From DATDCV01 sp036524155 (GTDB lineage Bacteria > Verrucomicrobiota > Verrucomicrobiia > Limisphaerales > UBA8199), in NCBI GenBank assembly GCA_036524155.1, contig DATDCV010000532.1, positions 1 to 20,852 of the forward strand: a DNA stretch of 20,852 nucleotides. Direction: 5' to 3'. The translations under genes were made by a program, and so were the position numbers. The notes under the pieces are model-generated. The model did no database searches. It was not told the DNA's origin and saw only the letters and a list, made by a program, of their open reading frames with translations. Of the stretch, positions 9,001 to 16,283 are shown piece by piece (within the stretch, counting starts at the first letter, position 1; every line of letters begins with the position of its first letter).

Positions 9001-9966
9001 CAACGCCATGCGCCCGAGGTCAAGTGGTGCGGCATCCCTGTGACACGCCTTTGGCGAGCCGGCAACCGCGGAAACGTCGCGTCCGTCCTTATCGAAAAAC
9101 CTGCCCGTGGTGATTTCCTGCCGATCCTGGACGGCGGTTTTGGCCTGCAGTTCAGCCCGTTGCTCGAGTACCACGACGGCAAGGGCCTGGTGTTGTTCTG
9201 CCAGGTGGACGTCACCGGGCGCACCGAGAGCGACCCGGCGGCTGAAACGTTGGCGCGCAACCTTGTGCGCTATGCCGCGACCTGGAGACCTGCGCTCCGG
9301 CGGCAGGTGGTTTACGCGGGCGACCCCTCGGAGAGAAAAGAACTCGAGCTGGCCGGCTTTTCACCTCGCGCGTATGAAACGGGCAAGCTCTCCCAAAATG
9401 ACGTGCTGGTGGTTGGCCCCGGCGGCGGCAAGCAGTTGGCGTCGGACTCCTCGGCCATCGCGGAGTTCACCAAGACAGGGGGAAATATCCTGGCTCTTGG
9501 ACTCGACGAGGAGGAAGCGAAGGCGTTCCTGCCGTTCGAAGTGAAGATGAAGGGAGCGGAGCACATCGCCGCTTTCTTTCCGCCCTTCAGCCGGAACTCG
9601 CCGCTGGCGGGCGTGGCCCCGGCGGACGTTCTCAACCGCGACCCGCGCGTGATCCCGCTGGTCTCTTCAGGGGTGATGGTGTTCGGCGGCGGCGTGCTGG
9701 CGCAGGCAACGAACGTACCCGTGGTATTTTGCCAGCTTGTGCCTGCCTGGTTCGGTTCGAGTGACCAGAGCAATCTGCGGCGAACGTACCGACGGACCTC
9801 GGCGCTGACGACCCGGTTGTTGGCGAACCTGGGCGCGTCAGGCTCCACACCCGTTCTCGAGCGCTTTCATCAGCCTGTCCGCCAGACTGAGACCCGGTGG
9901 CTTGAAGGGCTCTACCTGGATAAACCTCAGGAATGGGACGACCCTTACCGGTTCTTCTGCTGGTAG
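6067..9966 (+). CDS. Large secreted glycoside hydrolase family 2-like protein with tandem amidotransferase-like domains
   Basis: The 1299-residue precursor has a signal peptide (about 1-24, LLGVSALLFIPLTGSGQ). Domains in order: a GH2 sugar-binding jelly roll (about 50-223, CLNGLWRW ... GDVYLV), an Ig-like domain (about 225-335), a TIM barrel (about 344-690, from FYLNGSRIFL), another Ig-like domain (about 733-848), and two class I glutamine-amidotransferase-like domains (about 854-1080 and 1081-1270), often seen at the C-terminus of beta-galactosidase relatives. The nucleophile Glu556 lies in VFLCEYG, as expected. At the acid/base site the usual Asn-Glu is absent: the barrel strand reads SMSHNATG (462-467), with Glu469-Glu470 just beyond. 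The start ATG is preferred over one 15 nt upstream because it fits the signal peptide better. The substrate is unknown; beta-galactoside- or beta-glucuronide-type activity is possible, but so is a non-catalytic role. The gene is followed by a second glycosidase-like gene on the same strand. Confidence 0.85.
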   Translation: MKIDTRTLLGVSALLFIPLTGSGQDVTAVSLPQGVRAVWDLGQAYREATPTRERVCLNGLWRWQPAKEIGERVPTGRWGYFKVPGCWPGITDYMQKDCQTLYAHPDWKDVRLGEVTAAWYQREFSVPTNWGGRRIALSLDYLNSFATVAVDGQKAGELRFSGGEVDLTTLCRPGGRHLLSIAVIAMPLKGVMLSYSDTFGARKIQGRVERRGLCGDVYLVGEPASARVANVKVSTSVRNWTIGFDAALQGLEPQSQYTLRANVTDHGRDVKEITSPRFKGGDVEGGRFSFTGSWKADKLWDTHTPTNAYEASLSLLDARGRVLDTALPERFGFREFWIDGRDFYLNGSRIFLCAVPLDNAQMGAAWATYEGTRESLQRLKSFGVNFVYTHNYGCEPGTHLSFAEVLRAADDEGMLVSFSQPHFGQYDWKAADADQNNGYARHAAFYVRVAQNHPSVVCYSMSHNATGTEESMNPDMIDGVQDARNQWSANNVKQALRAEAIVRALDPSRIVYHHSSGNLSSMHTANFYANFAPIQEMSDWFEHWATTGVKPVFLCEYGVPIAWDWMMYRGWYKGVRTFGSAVVPWELCMAEWNAQFLGDRAYQITDVERDCLRWEAKRFRDGPLWHRWDYPRNAIESPDFEQRNAIFTMYLTDNLRAFRTWGVSAFCPWDHGLFWKLREAANRTRKDLKVDWDDLQRPGLSPDYVEDQMAWMNTSFERADWLPTSAAQALYRNNLPLLAYLGGKPAAFTSKDHNFLPGDKIEKQIIVINNSRQTIAAECVWSFALPKPISGRQQARVATGQQLRVPVTFALPAQTEPGQYELTATVRFSNGEVQRDTFAIDVLPRPKPVDANAKIALFDPKGETGKLMKSLGVECAPVDGGTDLSGYDVLIVGQGALAPDSPGPDVGRVRDGLKVIVFEQSSETLEQRFGFRVAEYGLRRVFKRVPDHPLLEGIGDDQLRDWCGQATLLPPKLKYVIGQRHAPEVKWCGIPVTRLWRAGNRGNVASVLIEKPARGDFLPILDGGFGLQFSPLLEYHDGKGLVLFCQVDVTGRTESDPAAETLARNLVRYAATWRPALRRQVVYAGDPSERKELELAGFSPRAYETGKLSQNDVLVVGPGGGKQLASDSSAIAEFTKTGGNILALGLDEEEAKAFLPFEVKMKGAEHIAAFFPPFSRNSPLAGVAPADVLNRDPRVIPLVSSGVMVFGGGVLAQATNVPVVFCQLVPAWFGSSDQSNLRRTYRRTSALTTRLLANLGASGSTPVLERFHQPVRQTETRWLEGLYLDKPQEWDDPYRFFCW

Positions 9967-10039
9967 AGAGTACCAGCGGCAAAAGGCACAGATTGTAGGC
10001 GCCGACGTATCAGGAGGCGAACCGCCGGCTGTTCGGGCA

Positions 10040-10080
10040 GCCTTCCGGGCCGCCAGTCCCCCGTTCGGGACTGGGGAGGC
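10040..10080. other. Strong intergenic stem-loop between the two glycosidase-like genes
   Basis: A perfect 8-bp stem (CCAGTCCC at 10053-10060, GGGACTGG at 10067-10074, loop CCGTTC) sits inside an outer imperfect stem (GCCTTCC at 10040-10046 against GGAGGC at 10075-10080). No T-run follows on either strand, so it is not a classical intrinsic terminator. It could be a repeat unit, an RNA-stabilising hairpin between cotranscribed genes, or a Rho-related stop. Confidence 0.5.
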
Positions 10081-10124
10081 TCCCGCTCAGGCCACTCTGA
10101 CTTGCGGCCGGCGCGAATCGCGAG

Positions 10125-10153
10125 TTGTGCGATACCGCCGCGCGATATTTAAT
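10125..10153 (+). promoter_or_regulatory. Candidate promoter, possibly giving a leaderless mRNA
   Basis: TTTAAT (five of six -10 bases) lies 17 bp after a poor -35 match, TTGTGC. If used, transcription would begin about 7 nt later, almost exactly at the ATG at 10160. No ribosome binding site is visible before that ATG, which fits a leaderless transcript. The evidence is one weak motif pair. Confidence 0.22.
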
Positions 10154-10159
10154 GACCCC

Positions 10160-12733
10160 ATGCCAAACGGATTGCACAATGTTACCCCGTTGTTTGCCAG
10201 GCTCGTGACACGTCGGAAAGACCTCCACGCACTCGGTCTGGTGGCAGCCCTCATGACCCTGAGCTCAGTGGCTGACGTCGCGGGGGCGGACGCACCCACT
10301 GCGCCGGTCATCCGTGAGATCAACCTCGTTCACTTTTCGCACACCGACGTCGGGTTTACGGACCACCCGGATGTGTGCCGGGATTTGTACCGGCGATATC
10401 TGGACATCGCGCTAGACGCCGCGCTCGACACGCAAGGCGGCCCCGCGGAGCGGCGGTTTTGTTGGACGGCGGAGGCGACGCTGCCGGTGAACGACTGGTG
10501 GCAGGCCGCGCCGCCGGATCGGCGCGAACAGTTTCTGAAAGCGGTGCGGGCGGGCCAAATCGAGGTGAGCGCCCTGCCGTTCAACAACACGCCGTTCATG
10601 AACGCGGCGCAATGGCGGACGATGCTGCATTGGCTGCCCGAAGACCTGTGGCGGAGCGTCCAGCCCGCGACCGCAATCCAGGATGATGTCAACGGCGTGC
10701 CGCGAGCAGCGGCCATGGGTTTGCTGGACCGGGGCGTTCATTACCTGTTCACAGGCGTCAACGAGGACAGCGGCGGGTTGCCCTTCCCGCGGCCCGCGGC
10801 CTTTTGGTGGAAGATGCCCGACGGCCGCCGGCTTTTTGTCTGGCTCAACATCGGCTACGGGTCGGGCTTCGACTTCTTTGAAGCCGGTGAATGGCGGCGC
10901 GGACCGGTGCCGCGCGCCGCGGACGCGGCCTACCGGCCGCCACGCGCGGGCGAGATCTTGCGAACCGACGAAGCATCGTTACGTCGAGCCCACTCGATCT
11001 GCCTCGAACGGCTGCGCGCGCTGGAACGATCCGGCTACCGTTATCCCATCCTCACGATCTCGATTACGAGCCAATGGCGATTTGACAACGATCCGCCATT
11101 CCCGCCAATTGCCGATTTCGTCGCCGCCTGGAACCGGCTCGGTTTGGAGCCGCGGCTGCGGCTGACGACCGTCGTTGAAGCGATGCGGCAGATGGAAAAG
11201 GCGATTGGCCCGTCAGCTCCCGAACGGACCGGCGAGTGGACGGATTGGTGGGCCAACGGCACCGCGTCGGCCCCGCGCGAGGTCGCTGCGAGCCGCGCGG
11301 CGAAACGGTACCTGGCGGCCGCCGCCTCGCCGGTTTGGGGGCCGATAACCCCTGCGGCAGAGACGATTGCCGACGGGCTATATCGTGACCTGTGCCTGTT
11401 CGACGAGCACACCTGGGGCTCCAGCCTCAGCGTGGCCAAGCCTTTCAGCCTCGACACGCTGGGGCAATTCAACGAAAAGAGCCGGCTGGCGTGGCGTCCG
11501 ATGGCGCGTGCCGAGTGGCTGCTGAGCCAGCGCGCCCGAACTCGGTTGCTGCCGGAGGGCGAAGGCATTTTCGTCGCCAATCCCAGTCCCGGACCGTTTA
11601 GCGGCTGGGTCAGTTTCATCGCCACCGCTCTACGTGACGACTACCATTCCGTCGAAGATCCGCAGACCGGCGCCCGCCTGAAACTGCACTTCGAGCGGGG
11701 CATCCAACCCTGGGGCCGGCCCAGGAGCCCCGACGATTTGAGTTCCGAGGATGTCTCGGCAACCTTTTCCGATCAGGCCCCGAGCAAGCTCGCGCGGTTT
11801 TGGGTTGACCGGCTCGAACCTAATACGGTCAAACGGCTCCGCTTAAGCACCCAGGCGCCCGCCGAATCTGCCGAACCACCCGCGCAATCGCCGGAGATAA
11901 CGCTGGACGATTTCGGCTGGCCCAAGCGGATCGTCTGGCCCGGGATGTCGCAGCCGCTCTTTATTGACGGACTTGGCAATTTCGCCGCCGTCAAGGTGGA
12001 GGGCTTCGCGCCCCGTTGGATTCTGGCGGATATTCACGCCCAACACGGCGAGGCCAGGGAGAAAATGCGACGCGAACACCTGGTGGAAGTGCCTGCTGTC
12101 GCGGCCGGGCCGGCAGAGCGCGTCGAGACGCCGTACACGATCGAGATCAAACAGTCGTTGCGCCATCCCCGCCTTGGCTGGGCGGTTCGCGTCCTGGAAA
12201 TCTGGAAACGCGAACCCCGCGCGCGGCTCACGTTGCGGCTTAATCGACTTTCTTCCGCCGCGCCTGAAATTTTCTTTCTCGACTTTCCGTTGCCGACGGA
12301 ATCGGCGCTGCCTGAAGTGAGCAGCGGCGGCGTGCCTTTCACGCCTTTCGCGGATCAATTGGGCGAATCCTGCCGTGATTACTTCGCCGTAGATGGGTGG
12401 GTCGACTTTTCGACTCCGGGCGGCCACTGGCTGTGGGTTGGCCGGGACACCCCGTTGATCACGTTCGGCGCCGAATCCACCCTGGCCCGCCGGATGACCG
12501 CGCCGCGGGATGTCCACCGGCTGCGCGCGATGCTCTTGAACAATTTCTGGTACACCAACTTCCTCGCCGACGAACCAGGCATCATGGAATTCCAGTTCGA
12601 CCTTGTCTGGCACAAGGAACAGAGCCTGCCTGCGGCCAGCCTCGCGGAGTCGCTCACGGTCGAGCCGGTGGTGTTGATCAACCCCGCCGCGGATGAAGAC
12701 CCGCGGGTGATGAAGCGGCTTTACGAGCCGTGA
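10160..12733 (+). CDS. Secreted GH38/DUF5054-like alpha-glycosidase family protein
   Basis: The 857-residue product starts with a long-n-region signal peptide (hydrophobic core LHALGLVAALMTLSSVADVAGA, about 23-44). The N-terminal half has the layout of the alpha-mannosidase (GH38) beta/alpha barrel. HFSHTDVGFTDHP (from His58, with His61 and Asp63) stands where GH38 has its metal-binding H-x-D motif. AIQDDVNGVP (Asp175/Asp176) stands where GH38 has its nucleophile aspartate. LFDEHTWGSS (Asp415-Glu416-His417) stands where GH38 has a further metal-binding His motif. The DEHTWG and HTDVGFT forms are, from memory, typical of the DUF5054 relatives rather than of true mannosidases. The C-terminal half (about 470-857) is beta-rich, as in GH38. 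An alpha-glycosidase is likely but the substrate is unknown. The frame is open upstream to a TTG at 9902, which overlaps the preceding gene; the ATG at 10160 is preferred because the signal peptide begins there. The gene is downstream of and parallel to the GH2-like gene, suggesting joint action on one glycan. Confidence 0.78.
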   Translation: MPNGLHNVTPLFARLVTRRKDLHALGLVAALMTLSSVADVAGADAPTAPVIREINLVHFSHTDVGFTDHPDVCRDLYRRYLDIALDAALDTQGGPAERRFCWTAEATLPVNDWWQAAPPDRREQFLKAVRAGQIEVSALPFNNTPFMNAAQWRTMLHWLPEDLWRSVQPATAIQDDVNGVPRAAAMGLLDRGVHYLFTGVNEDSGGLPFPRPAAFWWKMPDGRRLFVWLNIGYGSGFDFFEAGEWRRGPVPRAADAAYRPPRAGEILRTDEASLRRAHSICLERLRALERSGYRYPILTISITSQWRFDNDPPFPPIADFVAAWNRLGLEPRLRLTTVVEAMRQMEKAIGPSAPERTGEWTDWWANGTASAPREVAASRAAKRYLAAAASPVWGPITPAAETIADGLYRDLCLFDEHTWGSSLSVAKPFSLDTLGQFNEKSRLAWRPMARAEWLLSQRARTRLLPEGEGIFVANPSPGPFSGWVSFIATALRDDYHSVEDPQTGARLKLHFERGIQPWGRPRSPDDLSSEDVSATFSDQAPSKLARFWVDRLEPNTVKRLRLSTQAPAESAEPPAQSPEITLDDFGWPKRIVWPGMSQPLFIDGLGNFAAVKVEGFAPRWILADIHAQHGEAREKMRREHLVEVPAVAAGPAERVETPYTIEIKQSLRHPRLGWAVRVLEIWKREPRARLTLRLNRLSSAAPEIFFLDFPLPTESALPEVSSGGVPFTPFADQLGESCRDYFAVDGWVDFSTPGGHWLWVGRDTPLITFGAESTLARRMTAPRDVHRLRAMLLNNFWYTNFLADEPGIMEFQFDLVWHKEQSLPAASLAESLTVEPVVLINPAADEDPRVMKRLYEP

Positions 12734-12741
12734 GAGCGAGG

Positions 12742-13503
12742 CTACGCGCGGAAGTAGGCTTCCCAAAGCAGTTTGAGAGTGAGCGCCAGTACGACCGTGA
12801 GAAAGATCGGGCGGATGAATCTTGTGCCGCGAGTGATGACCATTTTCGATCCAATCCTCGCGCCCAGGAGTTGGCCTAAAGCCATGATGAAGCCGGCTGC
12901 GTATAAAACTTTTCCACCGGCCAGGAAGAAAACAAGCGCGCTCAGATTACTGGCAAAGTTCATTACCTTGGTGTAACCCGTCGCCCGCATCATGTTGTGT
13001 CCCAGTGCGAGCATGCACGCCATCGCCCAGAATGTTCCCGTGCCGGGGCCGAAAAACCCGTCATAGAAACCGATCCCCAGGCCGAATGCCAGGTCGAACC
13101 AGGTTTGAGGCATTTTGGGCCGCAAATCTTTCGATCCCAGCTGCGGCTTCAGCAGCACATAGATCCCAACCGCCAGTAGCAGGATTGGAATCGCGCGTTT
13201 CAAGAACGACGGATCAAGCTGCTGTACCGCCAAGGCGCCCAGCGCCGCGCCGACCAGAGAAAAAACGAAACCTCGGGCGCAGTCTCGTAACTGAACCGTC
13301 CCAGCCCGGGCATAATGCCAGGCTGCGCTGCCGGAACCGAACGTGGCCTGGAGTTTGTTTGTGCCAAGCGCTTCTTTTGGGCCCAACCCAAGGCTCATTA
13401 GCACGGGCAAGGTGATCAGCCCGCCTCCACCGGCGATGGAATCCACGAAACCCGCCGCCAGGCCGGTTCCGAACAGCAGCGGGATATGCCAGGGTTCCAA
13501 CAT
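12742..13503 (-). CDS. TSUP (TauE/SafE) family membrane permease, YfcA-like
   Basis: This 253-residue protein is hydrophobic over most of its length, with about eight predicted membrane helices in two halves. The N-terminal repeat shows the family signature AGFVDSIAGGGGLITLPVL with ALGTNKLQATFGSGSAAWHY. The second half contains the matching GFYDGFFGPGTGTFWAM. These are the features of the YfcA branch of the TSUP family, whose members move organosulfur compounds, sulfite or carboxylates across the inner membrane; the substrate here is not predictable. The ATG is chosen over a TTG 27 nt upstream because the signature then begins at the usual distance from the start. The gene ends 8 nt from the end of the convergent glycosidase gene and is downstream of the YfhO gene on the same strand. 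Confidence 0.9.
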   Translation of the reverse strand: MLEPWHIPLLFGTGLAAGFVDSIAGGGGLITLPVLMSLGLGPKEALGTNKLQATFGSGSAAWHYARAGTVQLRDCARGFVFSLVGAALGALAVQQLDPSFLKRAIPILLLAVGIYVLLKPQLGSKDLRPKMPQTWFDLAFGLGIGFYDGFFGPGTGTFWAMACMLALGHNMMRATGYTKVMNFASNLSALVFFLAGGKVLYAAGFIMALGQLLGARIGSKMVITRGTRFIRPIFLTVVLALTLKLLWEAYFRA

Positions 13504-13552
13504 TCCGGTCAAAGTAGCGGCTAACGGCAACCGGCTAAAGCGGGATCTTCAC

Positions 13553-13602
13553 TGTCTGCTAAACAGACACAAAGGATCTCCCTCCGCTCCGCTCGAGGAG
13601 GG
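13553..13602. repeat. Two hairpins in the gap upstream of the TSUP gene
   Basis: TGTCTG CTAAA CAGACA (13553-13569) forms a perfect 6-bp stem. CCCTCC (13580-13585) pairs with GGAGGG (13597-13602) across an 11-nt loop that contains CTCGAG. The loop-side 11-mer GCTAAACAGAC recurs at 5890-5900, also followed by AAAGGA-like sequence, which suggests members of an interspersed intergenic repeat. The gap (13504-13623) shows no gene. Confidence 0.45.
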
Positions 13603-13623
13603 CTGGGGAGAGCAAACGGTATT

Positions 13624-16116
13624 TTATTTATCTTGCTGCCCTTGGTCGGCGAAGCGCTGGACCAAGGCCGGCCCGAGCACCCAGCCGAGACACACCGCCA
13701 ACGCTGCTGCGCTTACGCCCATTCCGACTTGGAACATGCGGTCGACGTAACGCAACCGCACTTGGTGCGCTCCGGCAGGTACCACCAGCGCCTGAAAAGC
13801 ATAGTTGGCTCGCAACAAAGTCGCCGGGCTTTCGTCCACCCACGCACGCCACGGGTGGTAATAAGTTTGCGCGAGCACGACCACCGCCGGGTTCGCGGCG
13901 TCGACCTCGAAGTCGACCTGGTGCGCCGTCGTCTGGATTGACTTTACCAGAACGCGCACAGGTGATCGCCCCACTGTGGAGGCGAGAGCCCTCGCTTCAA
14001 ACGGCAGGATGACATTTTTGCGCGGGTCAAAGTCAGCACTTAACAGCGTGCGCAGTGCGTTGGTGTCGTCCAGAAACAATGGGACTTGTCCACCTGTGGC
14101 CAGCGGCAGAAAGGTGTCGCGTGTGGTCCATTTGCCTGATTCCCCGGGGACAGTGATGTGGGATACGGAAAGAAAATCAGGCAGCCCTGCGCCGTAGCCA
14201 ACGCCGGAGACGTAAACGGCGGAGTTGAGTTCGCCGCACTCGCGCGGACACAGGGAAAAGAAGCCGTCTACTTTCGGAACGGAGTCCAACAAGTTGCAGT
14301 CGGCGAAAAAGCCGAGCCGCTTCACAAGGTAATTGGCCTTCACGTCCTCGAGCACGGTCCTCAGGTAATCCCTTTGCGCCGCCGGCGAGACCATGACCCG
14401 GGAACGCCCTAACCCAGGTTCCGGGTTGAGTGCGAGTTGTAGGCGGGCCAGGCCTGGCTGGTAAACCCAGGAAGGCACGACCGGATTCTGTTGGGGCTCG
14501 TGTGTCCAGATATCCAGCCAAAACACAACCAGCAGCAGCGTTACCAAGAGAGGCCGAGTCACAAGCGACTCCGGCGCCTTTGTGAGTTTTCCGGGCACAA
14601 GGGCGGTCAGGAGGGCCACGGTTACGATGAGAAACGCAGCTCTGCCGAGGCCATTGCGCAGCGCCGCACCGGTGTTGTCGTTGGCTAACGGGGACAGCCA
14701 GACCCAGAAAAGAACAAAGATCAACAGCACGGCGACGATTGCGCCCGACGCCAACAACCGGTTGCGCGGCGGGGATTTGACCGGCTTTTCGAGCCAGGCC
14801 ATCCCGAACGCTGCCAACATTGGCAGGGCGAAAACCGCAACCGTCACGAACTTCACGGGATAGGTCATGAGCGCCAGTTGCGGCAACAGTCGGCGGGCGA
14901 AGCGCGACAGGATCGTCTGGTCGCCCGTCGCCAGCACCAGCGCCAGCAGCGCGCCGCCAGTCAGCAGCCAGAGCCGCACTCTTCGCCCTCTACCCGGCCC
15001 GGAGGTTTCGCCGAGTTGGAGCGCCGACATGTTGTCGGCTTGGGCAGCGCGCGCGGCATAAGCCGACGACATCTCGGTGCTCCGGTTCCTCCGCATCCCG
15101 TGTGATGTAAATACTCGGGCTACCCCCAAGGCGGCGAGCACCAGCGTGCTTATCCCAAGATAGTACGAGGACGTCCAGTATTGGCCGTGCTGGAAAAAGA
15201 GGCCCTGTTTCACAGTAGTGCCGAATGCCATCGGCACCAGGAAGTTCGCCCAGCCGCGGGCGGGCATGGACCAACGCGTGTCGGCGAACCCGCCCTCGCG
15301 TTGCGAATGCGCCGCCAGGTCCAGGAACGGCAGCAACTGCGCCGCGGCCAATCCGGCTACCAGGAGGACGATCGCCGGGAACCGTGCAAAGGGCTTGAGC
15401 ATCGCGCGGACTCCGCTCGCCTGGCACTCGGCAACCAGGTGCGCGACCCAGAGCACCCCGCAAATGGCCCAGGTGAAAAAAATGGTTTCCGGCCCGCCTG
15501 CCAGCATTTGCAGCGCACCGACCAGCGCGGCCGCAGCGATTTTTCGGCCGCCGCTCACCCAACCGGCCTCGGCCGTTAACACTACCCAGGGCATCCAGCT
15601 CAACGTCGCGATGTGGCTGGGCCACATCAGCAGGTTCAGCGAAAATCCATTGAACCCGAAGATCAAACCGGCCAGCGCAGCGCCCAGCCGGCTACCCGTC
15701 CATCGCCGCGCCAAAAAATACATGCCCAGACCGGCCCAAAAGAGGTGCGCGAGACAGAAAAAGCTGAGCGACCAGGACAGCGGCAGCAGCAGGTAGATCA
15801 ACGCCGGAGGGTAAAGGGGCATTGTGTTCCATTGCGCCAGGAACGGCACGCCGCAGTGGCTGAAAGGATTCCATAAAGGCACCTCCCCCTTCCAAAAACA
15901 CTCGCGCAGATAGTGCGCCAGCGGATACGCGAAGAACCCGAAGTCGCGCACGACGAAAGTCTGCAGTCCGAGCAGGACCTGCGGGAAGGCGACAAAGATC
16001 AGCACGGCAAGAAGAGCCGCGAAACGGCCGGGAGTAAAGCCGAGCTCGAAAGCGCCTCCGGCCTCGCGCCGGGAGCCGCTATCAACCGGGATGTCTTGCT
16101 GCCGCACGCGGAGCAC
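13624..16116 (-). CDS. YfhO-family polytopic membrane protein (putative GT-C-type glycosyltransferase)
   Basis: The 830-residue protein has about a dozen membrane helices over the first 540 residues, a soluble extracytoplasmic domain (about 545-790), and a final helix near the C-terminus. The N-terminal loop holds the family signature VVRDFGFFAYPLAHYL (Asp58) and GEVPLWNPFSHCGVP (77-91). GT-C enzymes such as YfhO use this type of loop Asp with a lipid-linked sugar donor. The C-terminal YYHPWRAWVDESPATLLRANYAFQALVVPAGAHQV is the usual YfhO ending. In Bacillus and Listeria YfhO-type proteins glycosylate lipoteichoic acid; the acceptor in a Gram-negative PVC bacterium is unknown. The start is a GTG, as no ATG exists before the first helix; another GTG lies three codons in. 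Residues 335-378 form a Ser/Arg/Ala-rich insert between helices that looks like translated repeat sequence. A terminator for the upstream gene lies about 75 nt before the start. Confidence 0.85.
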   Translation of the reverse strand: MLRVRQQDIPVDSGSRREAGGAFELGFTPGRFAALLAVLIFVAFPQVLLGLQTFVVRDFGFFAYPLAHYLRECFWKGEVPLWNPFSHCGVPFLAQWNTMPLYPPALIYLLLPLSWSLSFFCLAHLFWAGLGMYFLARRWTGSRLGAALAGLIFGFNGFSLNLLMWPSHIATLSWMPWVVLTAEAGWVSGGRKIAAAALVGALQMLAGGPETIFFTWAICGVLWVAHLVAECQASGVRAMLKPFARFPAIVLLVAGLAAAQLLPFLDLAAHSQREGGFADTRWSMPARGWANFLVPMAFGTTVKQGLFFQHGQYWTSSYYLGISTLVLAALGVARVFTSHGMRRNRSTEMSSAYAARAAQADNMSALQLGETSGPGRGRRVRLWLLTGGALLALVLATGDQTILSRFARRLLPQLALMTYPVKFVTVAVFALPMLAAFGMAWLEKPVKSPPRNRLLASGAIVAVLLIFVLFWVWLSPLANDNTGAALRNGLGRAAFLIVTVALLTALVPGKLTKAPESLVTRPLLVTLLLVVFWLDIWTHEPQQNPVVPSWVYQPGLARLQLALNPEPGLGRSRVMVSPAAQRDYLRTVLEDVKANYLVKRLGFFADCNLLDSVPKVDGFFSLCPRECGELNSAVYVSGVGYGAGLPDFLSVSHITVPGESGKWTTRDTFLPLATGGQVPLFLDDTNALRTLLSADFDPRKNVILPFEARALASTVGRSPVRVLVKSIQTTAHQVDFEVDAANPAVVVLAQTYYHPWRAWVDESPATLLRANYAFQALVVPAGAHQVRLRYVDRMFQVGMGVSAAALAVCLGWVLGPALVQRFADQGQQDK
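14983..15114 (-). repeat. Repeat-like in-frame insert within the YfhO-family gene
   Basis: This part of the gene encodes a low-hydrophobicity stretch (VFTSHGMRRNRSTEMSSAYA and onward to SGPGRGRR) unlike the flanking helices. It contains a perfect hairpin, GCCGACA TGT TGTCGGC (15023-15039). Its composition and hairpin resemble intergenic repeats that can insert without breaking the frame. Whether it recurs elsewhere in the genome cannot be seen here. Confidence 0.35.
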
Positions 16117-16185
16117 AATAATCAGCGAACCCGGCGTCGTCGATAATTGGTTGCCAAGGACAGGTAACGACGGGCGCGCCGCGGG

Positions 16186-16205
16186 AAAAGGCTTCGCTGG
16201 AAGCC
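16186..16205 (-). terminator. Intrinsic terminator after the Tat-exported protein gene
   Basis: Read on the minus strand, GGCTTC CAGC GAAGCC forms a perfect 6-bp stem with a 4-nt loop and is followed directly by TTTT. It lies about 78 nt after the stop codon of the upstream minus-strand gene and before the YfhO gene, separating the two transcripts. A weaker hairpin (CAGGC/GCCTG, 16250-16264) lies closer to that stop codon. Confidence 0.5.
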
Positions 16206-16283
16206 GCGACTAAAACCAACTGCGAGTCCGGCCGCAAAGTAGCTGGAAACAGGCGGGAGGCCTGCCCAACGGTTTGGACGCGG

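Noticed and set aside
13504..13623. Inverted repeats considered as insertion-sequence ends
   Set aside because: No transposase and no flanking direct repeats; the stems are too short and too close together.
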